From Brachyhypopomus gauderio (taxonomy: Eukaryota > Chordata > Actinopteri > Gymnotiformes > Hypopomidae), in contig NC_135214.1 in NCBI RefSeq assembly GCF_052324685.1, forward strand, positions 24,504,265-24,568,264: a stretch of DNA of 64,000 nucleotides, in the 5' to 3' direction. The translations under genes were made by a program, and so were the position numbers. Numbering within the stretch: the first letter of the stretch is position 1; the number at the start of each line of letters is the position of its first letter. The notes beneath the pieces are model-generated. The model was not told the origin of the DNA and ran no database searches. It saw nothing but the letters and a program-made list of their open reading frames with translations. Positions 11,494-23,773 of the stretch are shown here, in pieces.

Positions 11494-12185
11494 CCACACA
11501 CACACACACGCACACACACACACAACCACACACACACACAACCACACACACACACAAACACATAAACATGTGAGAGGGACCCACACTGGGCAGAGATACG
11601 TCCACCTCTGGGATAAATGCAAGCACACACTCACCAAAAAAAAAAACCCACAAAATATATACAATCAATTTAGTCCATTTATAAACAGGGTTGCTTTGGT
11701 TCCTGTATCAAAATAATTGTAAATTCTGTTTTCTTTATTAGTCTGTTGTCCTTCTATCTTCTTTCCATTGTTCCTAATTTAAATCACACAGTGTGTCTCA
11801 CCCCATGTTTTGGTCAGAGGTCTGTCCAGGGCGCTGTGCTGTACGGTGCAGGTGTAGATGTCCCCCTGCTGGGGGGTGAAGCTCAGTGCAGACACCAGGT
11901 TGAAGTTCCCATCAGTGGTAAGGTAATATCTACTGAGAGTGGCTTCATCTGTCATGTTAACATTGTTCCTGGTCCAGGACACTCCAGCTTGTGGTGGGTA
12001 GAATCCAGTGATGTAACAGATGAGAGTGTTCTTAGACTCCAGCAGCACATCGTCCTTGAAGTAAATAGAGCTCTGTGGGGGGTCTGCAGGATAAATTAAT
12101 GAATATAGTGATTGTCTCACATGCATACATTATTGTAAATGTGATTAGTAAGCATTGTAGTGTACTACATATGGTTTCCAAGGAG

Positions 12186-12259
<74 letters not shown>

Positions 12260-15200
12260 AAAACAGGTATGAGAGGCCTTCTAAATTATGAGAAAAATAT
12301 TGATAGCGAATGACAGTTTACAGGGCTTTCCACTTGTTGGGAATTTAACTGCACATGTGTGTGGGGTGGGGGAATATAAGCGAATTAGAAACTGCTCAAG
12401 TAAATGACAACTCTCTAATCCACATATGTCAAAGTCAAGGCCCGCGAATTGATTATCTATGGCCCTCTGGATGATATTTAATTACTAGTAGAACCGGCAC
12501 GCAGGCCACAGCCGCCCGCTGGTGTTTTGCACACACAAACACTATATTCCCCACAATGCAACGGTAGCCCGTGAAGTCACTGCAGCGCGCACAAGCGGCT
12601 TCATTAATAATTAATAGCCTGGTTCATTATAGCCTGGTTAAAGCCTGTGAGACACACGCATTTGACTGTCTTCACACGCTCACACGCCATACATCCGATT
12701 TCTCACGCTGGAAAAAAAAAATCTAGTTTATTTATCTCTGATCTACATCTACGATTCAACGAGTTACTAGTTCGCTCTGGCGCCATCCACTGGCGATCGA
12801 TCGATCGCGATATAATACTTAATTTGTGTCCATTAAACTCCCCCGCCGATAATTTACCCTCGCCATAACAAAATATGCTTAATTCATTTAATGAACAGGA
12901 CATGTGATTTTTCTTTGAAGGGAGTTTGTTTTTATTTGTTTGCCTGTTGAAAAATGTTTTCACTTGAAATTACTGTCAGATCCATAAGAAAATATTGCTT
13001 TATTCATTTAAGCATTAAATAATATACACTGTGTTAGATCTTGGTTCAATATGCTATGTGCAATCATTTCAGTATGTTTTAATAAACATTGAACCAGTCC
13101 GGCCCTCGGCTTGTAGCAAATTTGTTTTTTGGCCCTCTGTGTATTTGACTTTGACATCCCTGCTCTAATCCAATCAAAAAACATGACAATAAACCTCTCT
13201 CGTTCACCATCAACCTCTCTCATTTTCACTGTCAGACTCTCACACATACACAATGAAACTCACATTCACTATCAAGAATGTCTAAGAGACAGTGTGTGAG
13301 AGAGAGTACGATGGTGTGTGAACTGTAAGTTTGAATAAAGGGCCTCTCATAGTTACAGGAGCACGTCTCTAACATTCTGATATTCTGACACTGATTCACC
13401 TTTCAGTTTCTGAAATGCCTTTAACATGATTTATTATATTTTACATTGGAATAGTTAATAAATTATTTTAATTATAAACATAAAAATAATGGTGATGTGA
13501 TTGTGGTGTTTTTGAAGTGTTGTATTAGGTCTTGTTACAGTATATGTGCAGGTCTAGTTCTACTGCAGTATGTGCAGGTCTAGTACTATTATAGTATGTG
13601 CAGGTCTAGTACTATTACAGTATGTGCAGGTCTGGTACTATTGGAGTATGTGCAGGTCTTACTTTTTGCCTCTGCTGGGTAGTTGAAGGCCTTTTTGTGA
13701 TTATTTAAGTTTGTTCTACAGATGTCCACCTCACCAACAGCTGCCTCATAGGCTCCTTCTCCATATGTGAGAGGATCAGCGAAGTCAGGCAGCGTCATGA
13801 CAAATTCCTTCTTAGTGAAGTCAGCATGGCCCATTTCTTCTCCATCTACTCCATACAGGTACTCTCCATTTGTATCAGAACACATGGCGAAGCCCAAGTC
13901 CCTGTGCACAACTGTGAAAGACAAGAGGGGGAAAAACAAATAAACCCACTCATTCACAGACACATTCACTCATATACACATTTAAACACATTCATTCACT
14001 CTCTCACACTTTAAACTCACTCATTCACTCATTTACTCTCTGACTTCAGGCTGGATGCTCTATTAGTGCTACATATAAAGATAATTTAAAAGTTAACAAT
14101 TTTAACCTGAAAGCAGCAGTGCACAAGATACAGTGAACACACATACGTAAGTGTTCATATCCTCCAGATATAGTGAACATACATATGTAAGTGTTCGTAT
14201 CCTCCAGATATAGTGAACATACATATGTAAGTGTTCATATCCTCCAGATATAGTGAATACACATACGTAAGTGTTCATATCCTCCAGATATAGTGAACAT
14301 ACATACGTAAGTGTTCATATCCTCCAGATATAGTGAACACACATACGTAAGTGTTCATATCCTCCAGATATAGTGAACATACATATGTAAGTGTTCGTAT
14401 CCTCCAGATATAGTGAACATACATATGTAAGTGTTCATATCCTCCAGATATAGTGAATACACATACGTAAGTGTTCATATCCTCCAGATATAGTGAACAT
14501 ACATATGTAAGTGTTCATATCCTCCAGATATAGTGAATACACATACGTAAGTGTTCATATCCTCCAGATATAGTGAACATACATATGTAAGTGTTCGTAT
14601 CCTCCAGATATAGTGAACATACATATGTAAGTGTTCGTATCCTCCAGATATAGTGAACATACATATGTAAGTGTTCATATCCTCCAGATATAGTGAATAC
14701 ACATACGTAAGTGTTCATATCCTCCAGATATAGTGAACATACATATGTAAGTGTTCATATCCTCCAGATATAGTGAATACACATACGTAAGTGTTCATAT
14801 CCTCCAGATATAGTGAACATACATACGTAAGTGTTCATATCCTCCAGATATAGTGAACATACATACGTAAGTGTTCGTATCCTCCAGATATAGTGAATAC
14901 ACATACGTAAGTGTTTGTATCCTCCAGATATAGTGAACATACATATGTAAGTGTTCATATCCTCCAGATATAGTGAACATACATACGTAAGTGTTCATAT
15001 CCTCCAGATATAGTGAACACACATACGTAAGTGTTCGTATCCTCCAGATATAGTGAATACACATACGTAAGTGTTTGTATCCTCCAGATATAGTGAACAT
15101 ACATATGTAAGTCTTCATAACCTCCAGATATAGTGAATACACATACTTAAGTGTTCGTATCCTCAAGATATAGTGAATATCATATGCATACACATATGTT

Positions 15201-15392
15201 ACATAGCTTATTACTCTGTGACCACAATGATGAAACTAAATCAATATGTTCTGTAAAATTGTAATAATAATCATACAAGTCCTATATCGACATAATTCAT
15301 CATAAAATACTGAGGTCCATATGTTACTCACCTTTAGTCTCTGTGGAAACAAGAAGCACACAGATGACAGATAAACACAAGTACGTAATCAT
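11311..15392 (-). CDS. MHC class II alpha chain, complete four-exon gene
   Basis: Membrane glycoprotein that pairs with a class II beta chain to present peptides to CD4 T cells. The coding exons are 15392-15332 (signal peptide MITYLCLSVICVLLVS), 13911-13663 (alpha-1), 12083-11802 (alpha-2, Ig C1-set) and 11432-11311 (connecting peptide, membrane span, short tail). Every junction has GT/AG and phase 1, and the sum is 714 nt, 237 residues, the normal family size. Alpha-1 shows EEMGHADF and PDFADPL, with cysteines in FAMCSD and VDICRT; that pair suggests the classical teleost DA lineage. Alpha-2 shows the Ig cysteines in LICYITGFYPP and YTCTVQH. The span has glycine-rich VGLAVGLLGVATG. No break was seen. 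The beta partner is not in the window. Confidence 0.93.
11441..11565. repeat. (CA)n microsatellite in MHC intron 3
   Basis: Interrupted CA repeat lying between true exon 4 and the duplicated exon-4 fragment. It generates Val-Cys or Thr-His frames that are not genes. Confidence 0.95.
11570..11613 (-). pseudogene. Duplicated 5' part of MHC class II alpha exon 4
   Basis: The segment repeats the start of exon 4 (about 11397-11437) nearly identically, including the acceptor AG and the codons for EVDVSLPSVGPS. The stop and membrane span are absent: the frame runs into the CA repeat. Skipping from exon 3 to this copy would keep phase but replace the membrane span with Val-Cys repeats. Confidence 0.8.
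12189..12257. repeat. (GT)n microsatellite in MHC intron 2
   Basis: About 34 uninterrupted GT units. Confidence 0.95.
12421..13162. mobile_element. Non-autonomous hAT in MHC class II alpha intron 2
   Basis: The ends CACATATGTCAAAGTCAA and TTGACTTTGACATCCCTG are inverted. CTCTAATC is duplicated at 12413-12420 and 13163-13170. The interior from about 12640 to 12850 is a second element of the 94-268 / 985-1322 family, so the hAT carries a nested or captured piece. Confidence 0.88.
14131..15180. repeat. 40-bp minisatellite in MHC class II alpha intron 1, about 26 copies
   Basis: The unit includes GTAAGTGTTCATATCCTCCA followed by GATATAGTGAACATACATAT, with a few alternating variants (ATACGT or ATATGT; TTCATA or TTCGTA). 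Because 40 is not a multiple of three, one minus-strand frame cycles through all phases and gives long open frames of MNTYVCVFTISGGYE type. These are not genes. Confidence 0.95.
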
Positions 15393-15518
15393 GATGATGT
15401 TGATCAGTGTTAAAGAAAATTACGGAGTGTGGAGAGCTTGTAGGTGAGTGACAGCTTACTGAACATAATCTCACTCCTTCTCTCTGTCTCTGTCTCACAT
15501 TAACATGTCTGAAAAATC

Positions 15519-15528
15519 ATCCAATCAG
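15519..15528 (-). promoter_or_regulatory. Y box (inverted CCAAT) of the MHC class II promoter
   Basis: The coding strand reads CTGATTGGAT, matching the class II Y box bound by NF-Y. It lies about 130 bp upstream of the start codon. Confidence 0.8.
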
Positions 15529-15550
15529 ATTGCTGCTTTCACTTTACCAA

Positions 15551-15563
15551 GGCAGTTTCTAGG
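15551..15563 (-). promoter_or_regulatory. X box of the MHC class II promoter
   Basis: The coding strand reads CCTAGAAACTGCC, matching the RFX-binding X-box pattern CCYAGRRACNG. It sits 22 bp upstream of the Y box, the usual spacing of the module read by RFX, NF-Y and CIITA. An X2 or S box was not clearly identified. Confidence 0.8.
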
Positions 15564-15960
15564 TAAATGTGGTTTTCAGCCTCACACATTCACTATGTTC
15601 TCCACAGAGGCTCTGCAGTGTAACTTAGTGTGACTAGTACTACAGGCACTAGTACTACAGTGTAATGAAAAAATCTTAAACATATTCAAACAGCACAAAT
15701 ATGATAAATACAGTCAACAAAACAGTAAATAGATAAACTGCACAATTTACACTGCTCACAACACTATTACTGTAATAATACTATACAAAACAGCACAGTA
15801 TACTCAGTGGTAGGCAGTATGTAATGGAGTGGTTGCAATGCTATAGTACATGTACCATATAGTGCATGTTGATTGGTGGTAATTTACCCTAACAAGCATC
15901 ATAAAATACAATGTGTGAAATGACATGCAGAGTAGATGTGAGAACAGAGCTGAGATAACA
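15564..15960. other. MHC upstream flank, no gene seen
   Basis: It contains TAGTACTACAG repeats (about 15636-15660) similar to 28635-28675, and otherwise AT-rich DNA. Confidence 0.4.
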
Positions 15961-15962
15961 GC

Positions 15963-16208
<246 letters not shown>

Positions 16209-16264
16209 AACAGATTGCGAGTGTGAGTTAACAGACTGTATTAGTGTGTGAGTATGTTAGTGTG

Positions 16265-16419
16265 CAGGGCCGGAGTGGGACACTTTTTCAGCCCGGGAGT
16301 TTCATGTGCAAATCCGGCCCAAAATTATTTTTCCCTCCCAATCGGCCCAAACTAGAGACTGACATGAGCCGGCCCATCGGGAATCTTCCCGAATCTCCCG
16401 ATTAGCCACTCCGGCTCTG
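16265..16419. mobile_element. hAT MITE, 155 bp
   Basis: The ends are CAGGGCCGGAGTGGGAC and the inverse of CAGAGCCGGAGTGGCTA. TTAGTGTG is duplicated exactly at 16257-16264 and 16420-16427. Confidence 0.9.
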
Positions 16420-16429
16420 TTAGTGTGTA

Positions 16430-18850
16430 TGTTAATATTTTACTTACTCTTATTCATCAACTCTTGCAGGACATTCCTAGTTAATCTTAGACTGACTGTG
16501 TGTCTTCTACTGTATATAGTCTATATTGTCTTGTTGAGTCTCTGCAGAATCTTCACATTGAAACCATTAGTCACTCCAACTGCACACCTCACCACTGTCT
16601 CACTATCCTCTCACAGTACCACCCTACCATTTACCTTCTCCATATCCACAAAGACACAATGTAGCTCCTTCTGACCTTCTCTGTACTTCTCCATCAACAC
16701 TCTAAATGCAAAAATTGCATCTGTGATCCTCTTTCTGGGCATGAAACCAAACTGTTGCTCACTGATCTGAACCTCTTGCCTTAGCCTTGCTTCAACAACT
16801 CTTTCCCATACCTTCATGGTGTGGCTCATCAACTTTATACCTCTGTATGTACTACAGCTCTGCACATCGCCCCTGTTCTTAGAAATGGGGACCAGTACAC
16901 TGCTTCTCCGCTCATCAGGCATCTTCTCACTCTCCAGGATTTTGTTAAACAACCTGGTCAAAAGGTCCACTGCCTTCTCTCCTAAACATCTCCATACCTC
17001 CACAGGTATGTCATCTGAATCAACTGCATTTCCATTCTTCATCCATTTGAAAGCTGCCCTCACTTCCCCCTTACTAATTTTCTTCACTTCCTGATCCACT
17101 ATCTCTCCCCCCATTGTCCTCCTCTCTCTATTTTCCTCATTCATGAATTCGCCAGTACTCCTTCCATCTACTCATCACTGTTCACTCACTAGTACATTTA
17201 CCTCTCTATCCTTTATCAGCCTAACCTGCTGTACATGCTTTCCAGCTATATCTCTCTGTTTAGCCAAACAATACAAGTCTTTACTATCCAGCCTCTCATA
17301 CAACTCATCATAGGCTTTGCCACCATTCTTTTCGCTTTGCCTCACAGTACTCCTGTCTACTTCCTTCATCTCTCTGGTTATCCCACTGTTTCTTAGCTGA
17401 CTTCGTCTTCTAGATACTCTCCTGGACTTCCTCATTCCACCATCAACTTTTCTTGTCTTCTTTCCTCTGGCCAGACGAGACACCCAACACATTCTTGCCA
17501 GTTTCTCTCACCACCTTAGCTGTACTTTCCAAGTCCTCATGTAGCTCCTCACTGCCCCCAAGGGCCTGTTGCAATTTTTTCCTGAACTGCCTTCAGCTTC
17601 CACCATCTAATCTTTGGCTCTGTCTTCACTCTCTTCCTCTTCTTTGTTTCTAATCTCATTTTAAAACCACTCTATGCTGCCTTCCTACACTTTCCCCTGG
17701 CACCACTTTACAATCTCCAATCTCCTTTCCTGCTAATATAATCCACCTGTGTGCACCTCTCTCCACTCTTGTATGTCACCCTGTGTTCTTCACTCTTCTT
17801 CACCACAGCCATAGTGGCAGTCATGGCCTGGTGGTGAGGGAACTGGTCTTGTGACCGGAGGGTTGTGGGTTCGATTCCCAGACCTGAGGCCATGACTGAG
17901 GTGCCCTTGAGCAAGGCACCTAACCCCAACTGCTCCCCGGGCGCCGTGCTAGGGCTGCCCACCGCTCTGGGCACGTGTGATCCACAGCCCCCTAGTAATC
18001 ACTAGTGAGTGTGTGTGTGTTCTAACTGCACAGATGGGTTAAAAGCGGAGGATAAATTTCGATTGCGGTGTAAAAATCACAATTGACAAAATACGGCTCA
18101 TTATTTATTTCTATTTTCTTTGCAAAATCTACAACCATCTCAACTTCTGCATTTCTGTCTTTCACACCATACATACCCAGCACCTCCTCATTCCCTCTGT
18201 CCCCTTCGCCAACATGTTCATTAAAGTCTGTGCCAAATACCAGTCTCTCCTCTCTAGGGACACCATCTATCATTTCATTTATCATCCTCCAACATTTCTC
18301 TAACTGACATCCAACTTGTGGTGCATATGAACTGACAACATTTTAAATTACACCATCCACTTCCAACTTCAAGCTCCTTTCTGACACCCTCTTTACATCC
18401 AGAACACTTATCACAAACTGTTCCTTTAGAATTATCCCTACTTCATTTCTCTTCCTATCTACACATGATTGAACAGTTTGAATCCACCTCCAGTGTTCCT
18501 GGCCTTGTTCCTTTCCATCTGGTCTCCTGAACTCCTGAATATCTACCTTACTTCTCTCCATCATGTCTGCAAGCTCTCTGCCTTTACCAGTCATTGTCTC
18601 TACGTTCAAAGTCCCTACTCTAACCTCCACACTCCTGCCTTTCCTTCTCTCTCGCTGCCTTCTAACCCGCCTTCCTCCTCTCCGACCTACAGTAGTAATT
18701 TCCACCGGCACCCTGCTAGTCAACAGCACCGGAGGCGGTCGTTGTTAACCCGGGCCCAAACCCGGGCCTCGATCTGGTATGGCAGTCATATTTGTGATCC
18801 ACATTATAGTTTTGGCCGGATGCCCTTCCTAACGCAACCCTCACCATTTA
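16430..18850 (-). pseudogene. Decayed RTE-clade LINE (endonuclease plus reverse transcriptase)
   Basis: On the minus strand the pieces run in order. 18729-18343 has an apurinic-type endonuclease start (RVGTLNVETMTGKGRELADMM). 18285-18022 continues it with TDFNEHVGEGDRGNEEV and MVVDFAKK. 17800-17708 has HRVTYKSGERCTQVDYI. 17492-17175 is linker, and 17144-16611 is the reverse transcriptase N-half (DDIPVEVWRCLGEKAV, STYRGIKLMSHTMKVWERV, QQFGFMPRK). Stops and frameshifts separate the pieces, and the RT catalytic DD box is missing. A SINE splits the endonuclease at 17815. Confidence 0.85.
17815..18086 (+). repeat. tRNA-derived SINE inserted in the RTE LINE
   Basis: It has an A-box-like TGGCCTGGTGGTGAGGG, a B box GGTTCGATTCCC, then the conserved GAGGTGCCCTTGAGCAAGGC core seen in fish SINEs. 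A full-looking head with a (GT)n-containing 3' region. The LINE frame resumes on both sides. Confidence 0.8.
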
Positions 18851-18959
18851 TCCAGACTTTGGACCGGTTTGTATATTGTATTGTTGAGTGTCTGTTTTTC
18901 AGTTTTTTTTGTTTGTTGAGTTTTATATATATATATATATTGCTTTTTCTATCTCATTC

Positions 18960-19245
18960 ATTCTCATGCACCACAGCAGGAGTTGTCTATTGCATTACTT
19001 ACTAGAGATGTAATCAGCATTACATTGGAGAAACCAAGAGAAGACTTGCAGATCAGTTTGTTAAACACCTTTGGACCATCAGGATTAAGATCATTTCCAG
19101 TGTCAAGGCATTTTAATACTAATGGACATTGTATTAATGACATATCTGTTTGCACAGCCAGTTGTTGCTATGGCAGCAGTGAAATTAAGAAATTCAGAGA
19201 AAAAGACCTGATCTCTACTCTTGGAACTTTAGAACCCTGATGAAT
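18960..19245 (+). pseudogene. GIY-YIG endonuclease fragment of a retroelement (Penelope-type)
   Basis: With one frameshift the plus strand reads QHYIGETKRRLADQFVKHL, then FPVSRHFNTNGH, ISVCTA and EKDLISTLGTLEP. This is the order of a retroelement GIY-YIG C-terminus. The frameshift is near 19080. No reverse transcriptase is left beside it. Confidence 0.6.
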
Positions 19246-19259
19246 AAATGTGATGATTT

Positions 19260-20700
19260 AAACATCTACATTAGGTATCCTACATATAACACAAGATTAG
19301 ACCTATGATCTCATATTACTCTCTGAGCCACTGTTCTGCATGCAAACTTCATAGGCATGAGAATTCAAAATAAGCAGTGTGGTGGTGATGATTTTAAGAA
19401 ATGGGTTTAAATGCCATGTGTAATTTTTTCCCAAATTGAGTGATGTAAAATAGTAAAGTGAAAGCGTTTGCAGAACTAAAACGCCCGTGTCACGCTACAG
19501 CGGTTTGGAAAGTCCCCAGGAACCGAAAGCTTCAGCTCCACCAATAGAAAAACGTTTAGTGCTGCAGCGTCATTTATTGTCAAGCTGTTGGCGGATTCAT
19601 ACATATTTAGGTATGTACTGTAACCAGGATACAGCTGTATGGGGATATGGTTGTATGAATATTTCTTTACCAGTTACTCAAATACCATGAAGCATTGTTT
19701 TTTTCCTCACTGTACTAATATGTTTTTGTTTGTGTGTTTTTGTTGTTGTTGTTATATTCGTTTATATATAAATAACGAATAATGAGGGCTTTTTCTAAGT
19801 AATTATAAATAACTATTACTCAACTAATTTGGAATTTGGTGAAGAAGCCTTTCTTGCCCTCAATTTACATGAAAGAACTTGTTTAAAACAGTCTCCACAT
19901 TTAGCCAGAACACGCACCAACAGGCTTACGGCTTTGAAAGGCAGAACACACCGACCTCTGCTGGTACAGACGAGTTACTACAATAACAACGTTACATACA
20001 AGCGGTTAAGTAGCAACCACTCACAGGATAAATAGTGAAACGTGTAGTAGCCTACTACTGACTTTCAAAGTATACTATCTTTCAAATCATAACGTAATGA
20101 TTTTTAATCTATTGTTTATCATATTATTATTTTCTCTATAATTATTTTGTTTTCTCTTGTCAAGAAGGGCTTTAATCTGCAAATGTAGCGGTGTGTAAAA
20201 AATGTTAATGGGAATGGGAATAGTGACAGGGGCTACTGGTCCTTGTCATAATCCATAATCCAAGTGACAGCTCACTGAACACGCCAGTGATGAGAATCTA
20301 TTCTATTCTAAACTATTCTAAGTGTTCGACGAATCCTCACTGTCCTCGATGGTGTTGTGGTGCCCTCTAGTGGTTGCATGGTTTGTACCACATCCTGGTT
20401 AATTTACAAGACATTACACAATACGCAGTGATCAAACCACCAGGTACACCTGTTCTATAATTGTACCTATTAGGCTACCAGTTCATTTTCGGTACAAATT
20501 CATATGAATACAGCATAAGCAAATGTATATATTTTTACATATAAACCTGCCATGTTTTAAAAAAAAGGATTTTCATGAAAGACCCACTGCACTGATGGCA
20601 CAACTGGAAATATAAAAGTAATACTTTACCATCAGTCAGCTACCTTCTGAGTACACCGAACCAAATATAATAAAATAAAAATAGAAACATTAGAAATTCA
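19260..20700. other. Unassigned interspersed DNA
   Basis: About 20030-20205 is a diverged copy of 44460-44655 (shared CATAACGTAATGATTTTTAA and AGCTTTAATCTG phrases), so a dispersed repeat. Short frames at 19487-19690 and 19829-20035 show no motif. Confidence 0.5.
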
Positions 20701-20739
20701 GAAATATAAATTTCTAATGACTGCACATTCGATCATATT

Positions 20740-21780
20740 AGTCCCACTCTCAAAATTCTGTTGACCTATAAGGCGCTAAATGGTCTTGCTCCACAATATC
20801 TGAGTGAACTCATTGCTTACTACAACCCATCTCACCCTTTGCGCTTCCAGAATGCTGGATTTCTCTTAGTTCCAAAAATTAGTAAGACTGTAGCCAGAGG
20901 CAGAGCTTTCTCCTTTAAGGCCTTCCAGCTCCAATCCGAGATTCTGACACCGTTCCAATCTTTAAACCTAGACTTAAGACTCACCTATTTAATCAAACCT
21001 TCAGTTAATATTCCCCTTGTAAGGTGTGGGGCTCGGGAGCCCCCAGACGTTGAGATTTCTGGTGATCTGAGATGTTGATGCTGTCATCCAGCTGTGTCAT
21101 GGCATCACTCTAGTTGTGACAATGACTTGACTGGAAAGCAATGTCTCAGTGAGCCCTCATGACTGTGGTCACCTCCGAACCCCTCCCTTTAGTTATGCTG
21201 CTATAGATTAGACTGCCGGAGCCACATGCTAATCACGTGAGCACATGAGCTATGTACGTTTAAATCAACACACAATTGATGTCCACACACTAAACCTGTA
21301 TTGTCTATCTTTCTGCATGCTTCTACCTAAGACGATTACATGCAAGCACCTACAAGCACCTATAAACACCTGGGAGATGGTCTTGCTTGCCGGTGGATGT
21401 ACTGATGCCAGGGTTGGATGTGCCATTGCTGCAAGAGGACGTGCTGATGCTAGCTCCTACCTGAGGCTCACCATCTGCACTGAAGGGGCTGTGACTACTT
21501 TGCTGGGGAACTAGAACCTTAACTATAACTGTAGAACCACCTTTTGTTCACAAATACAGACTTGTGCTAACGGGCCGCCCGATGGAGGATGGGTTCCCTT
21601 TTGGGTCTTGGTCCTCCCAAGGTTTCTTCCTGTTCCCCACCATCTAGGGAGTTTTTCCTCGCCACTGTCGCCTTTGGCTTGCTCATTAGGGATCTGGACC
21701 CATAGTATTGTAAAGCTGCTTTGTGACAACATGTGTTGCAAAAAGCACTATATAAATAAATTTGACTTTGACTTTGACAT
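20740..21780 (+). pseudogene. L2-clade LINE 3' end
   Basis: Frame 20761-21078 gives LTYKALNGLAPQYLSELI and later RGRAFSFKAFQL, the C-terminal tail of an L2-type reverse transcriptase protein. A 3' UTR follows, ending in TGTTGCAAAAAGCACTATAT and a (TTTGACT)n tail. 5'-truncated, as usual for LINEs. Confidence 0.8.
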
Positions 21781-22029
21781 TCAACTAAGGAAATACAAGC
21801 ACAATAGTATTAAACCAAAGAGGATGACTAGGAAACTTACTATTTCACAGGTCATGACAAGGTTACATACACATAAGCACACACACACACACAAACAGGT
21901 ATTTGTATATTTGTATAAATACCTGTAGATGTAGATCTTTTTATTTGTGTGTTCACTGTTCAGGGAAACGTTCTACCTTTTCTATTTCTTATTATTTTCT
22001 ATCCATTTGTTTATGATTTTATGAATTTG

Positions 22030-22137
22030 CAAGCAGACACATACAGACACATACAGACACATGCAGGCTTACATACAGACACATACAGACACATGCAGGC
22101 TTACATACAGACACATACAGACACATGCAGGCTTACT
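22030..22137. repeat. Short tandem repeat, 32-bp unit, 3 copies
   Basis: ACATACAGACACATGCAGGC and CTT recur three times, with extra ACATACAGAC units. Confidence 0.9.
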
Positions 22138-22315
22138 GCACGTGTTGGACATGTGTCCTTACAGTGTGGAGTATATTCCTGATCATGTTTGAGTGTTTTT
22201 AATTAACCAGTTAGAGTACATTCATGACATTTAGCAGAAAGTCTTATCCAGATCAAATTACAAAAGTGCTTTGCAATCTACTCATAGAAGACATACTAGC
22301 TAGTCCAGTAGGCTG

Positions 22316-22442
22316 GACTAATACATGTTTAGAAACTGGACTCAGTAAACTAATACATGTTTACATACTGGACTCAGGGAACTAATACATATTTAGATAC
22401 TGGACACAGTGAAGTAATACATGTTTACATAATGGACTCAGT
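22316..22442. repeat. Tandem repeat, about 35-bp unit, 3.5 copies
   Basis: The unit contains ACTGGACTCAG, then AACTAATACATGTTTA. Confidence 0.8.
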
Positions 22443-22825
22443 GCTGATACCCAGAAAGAATTACAAAATGAGCATAAGTGTAATACCAAACAACAGCAAT
22501 AACAACAAAAACAAACAAATAAGAAGGTTCATTTAATCAATCCCTTAATCAATAGTCATTCAACTCAGGATGTTGCAAGACAATACAATATTTAAGGAGT
22601 GCAGGATTAGTGGCAATTTATATATTCAACTAATAGACGAGTTTGCAGTCTGCATTTGAAGACAGTGAGACACTCTATTGTTCAGACAGTAGTAGTGTTT
22701 AGAAGAGCAGGACACTGTCTAAAAGCAGGACAGAGATGAGTCTTGATGTGCGTCTTCCGTGACACTGTTTGGATGGAATTTAAAGATCGTTGAGATTTGA
22801 AGTACTGGAGGTTCGTTGACCATTA

Positions 22826-23737
22826 TCATGTAGGGAGGGGCTGGGTCATTCTGGGCTTTGACCATCATCATCATCACCATCATGTAGGGAGGGGCTGGGT
22901 CATTCTGGGCTTTGACCATCATCATCATCACCATCATGTAGGGAGGGGCTGGGTCATTCTGGGCTTTGACCATCATCATCATCACCATCATGTAGGGAGG
23001 GGCTGGGTCATTCTGGGCTTTGACCATCATCATCATCATCATCATGTAGGGAGGGGCTGGGTCATTCTGGGCTTTGACCATCATCATCATCACCATCATG
23101 TAGGGAGGGGCTGAGTCATTCTGGGCTTTGACCATCATCATCATCATCATCATCATGTAGGGAGGGGCTGAGTCATTCTGGGCTTTGACCATCATCATCA
23201 TCATCATGATTATCATGTAGGGAGGGGCTGGGTCATTCTGGGCTTTGACCATCATCATCATCATCATCATGTAGGGAGGGGCTGGGTCATTCTGGGCTTT
23301 GACCATCATCATCATCATCATCATGTAGGGAGGGGCTGGGTCATTCTGGGTTTTGACCATCATCATCATCATCATGATGTAGGGAGGGGCTGGGTCATTC
23401 TGGGCTTTGACCATCATCATCATCATCATCATGTAGGGAGGGGCTGGGTCATTCTGGGCTTTGACCATCATCATCATCACCATCATGTAGGGAGGGGCTG
23501 GGTCATTCTGGGCTTTGACCATCATCATCATCATCATGATTATCATGTAGGGAGGGGCTGGGTCATTCTGGGCTTTGACCATCATCATCATCATGTAGGG
23601 AGGGGCTGGGTCATTCTGGGCTTTGACCATCATCATCATCATCATCATCATGTAGGGAGGGCTGGGTCATTCTGGGTTTTGACCATCATCATCATCATCA
23701 TCATGTAGGGAGGGGCTGGGTCATTCTGGGCTTTGAC

Positions 23738-23773
<36 letters not shown>

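Noticed and set aside
11311..11668. Val-Cys-rich frames overlapping MHC exon 4
   Set aside because: Alternate frames of exon 4 plus the CA microsatellite; only the spliced frame ending at 11311 matches the family.
14131..15180. CRISPR-like regular array
   Set aside because: No unique spacers: units are contiguous near-identical copies, so a minisatellite in a vertebrate intron.
14275..15193. Several frames of 67-132 residues in MHC intron 1
   Set aside because: All are phase copies of the 40-bp minisatellite.
22719..23651. 310-residue minus-strand frame with poly-Met and VKAQNDPAPPY repeats
   Set aside because: Wholly generated by the VNTR; unit length variation would scramble any protein.
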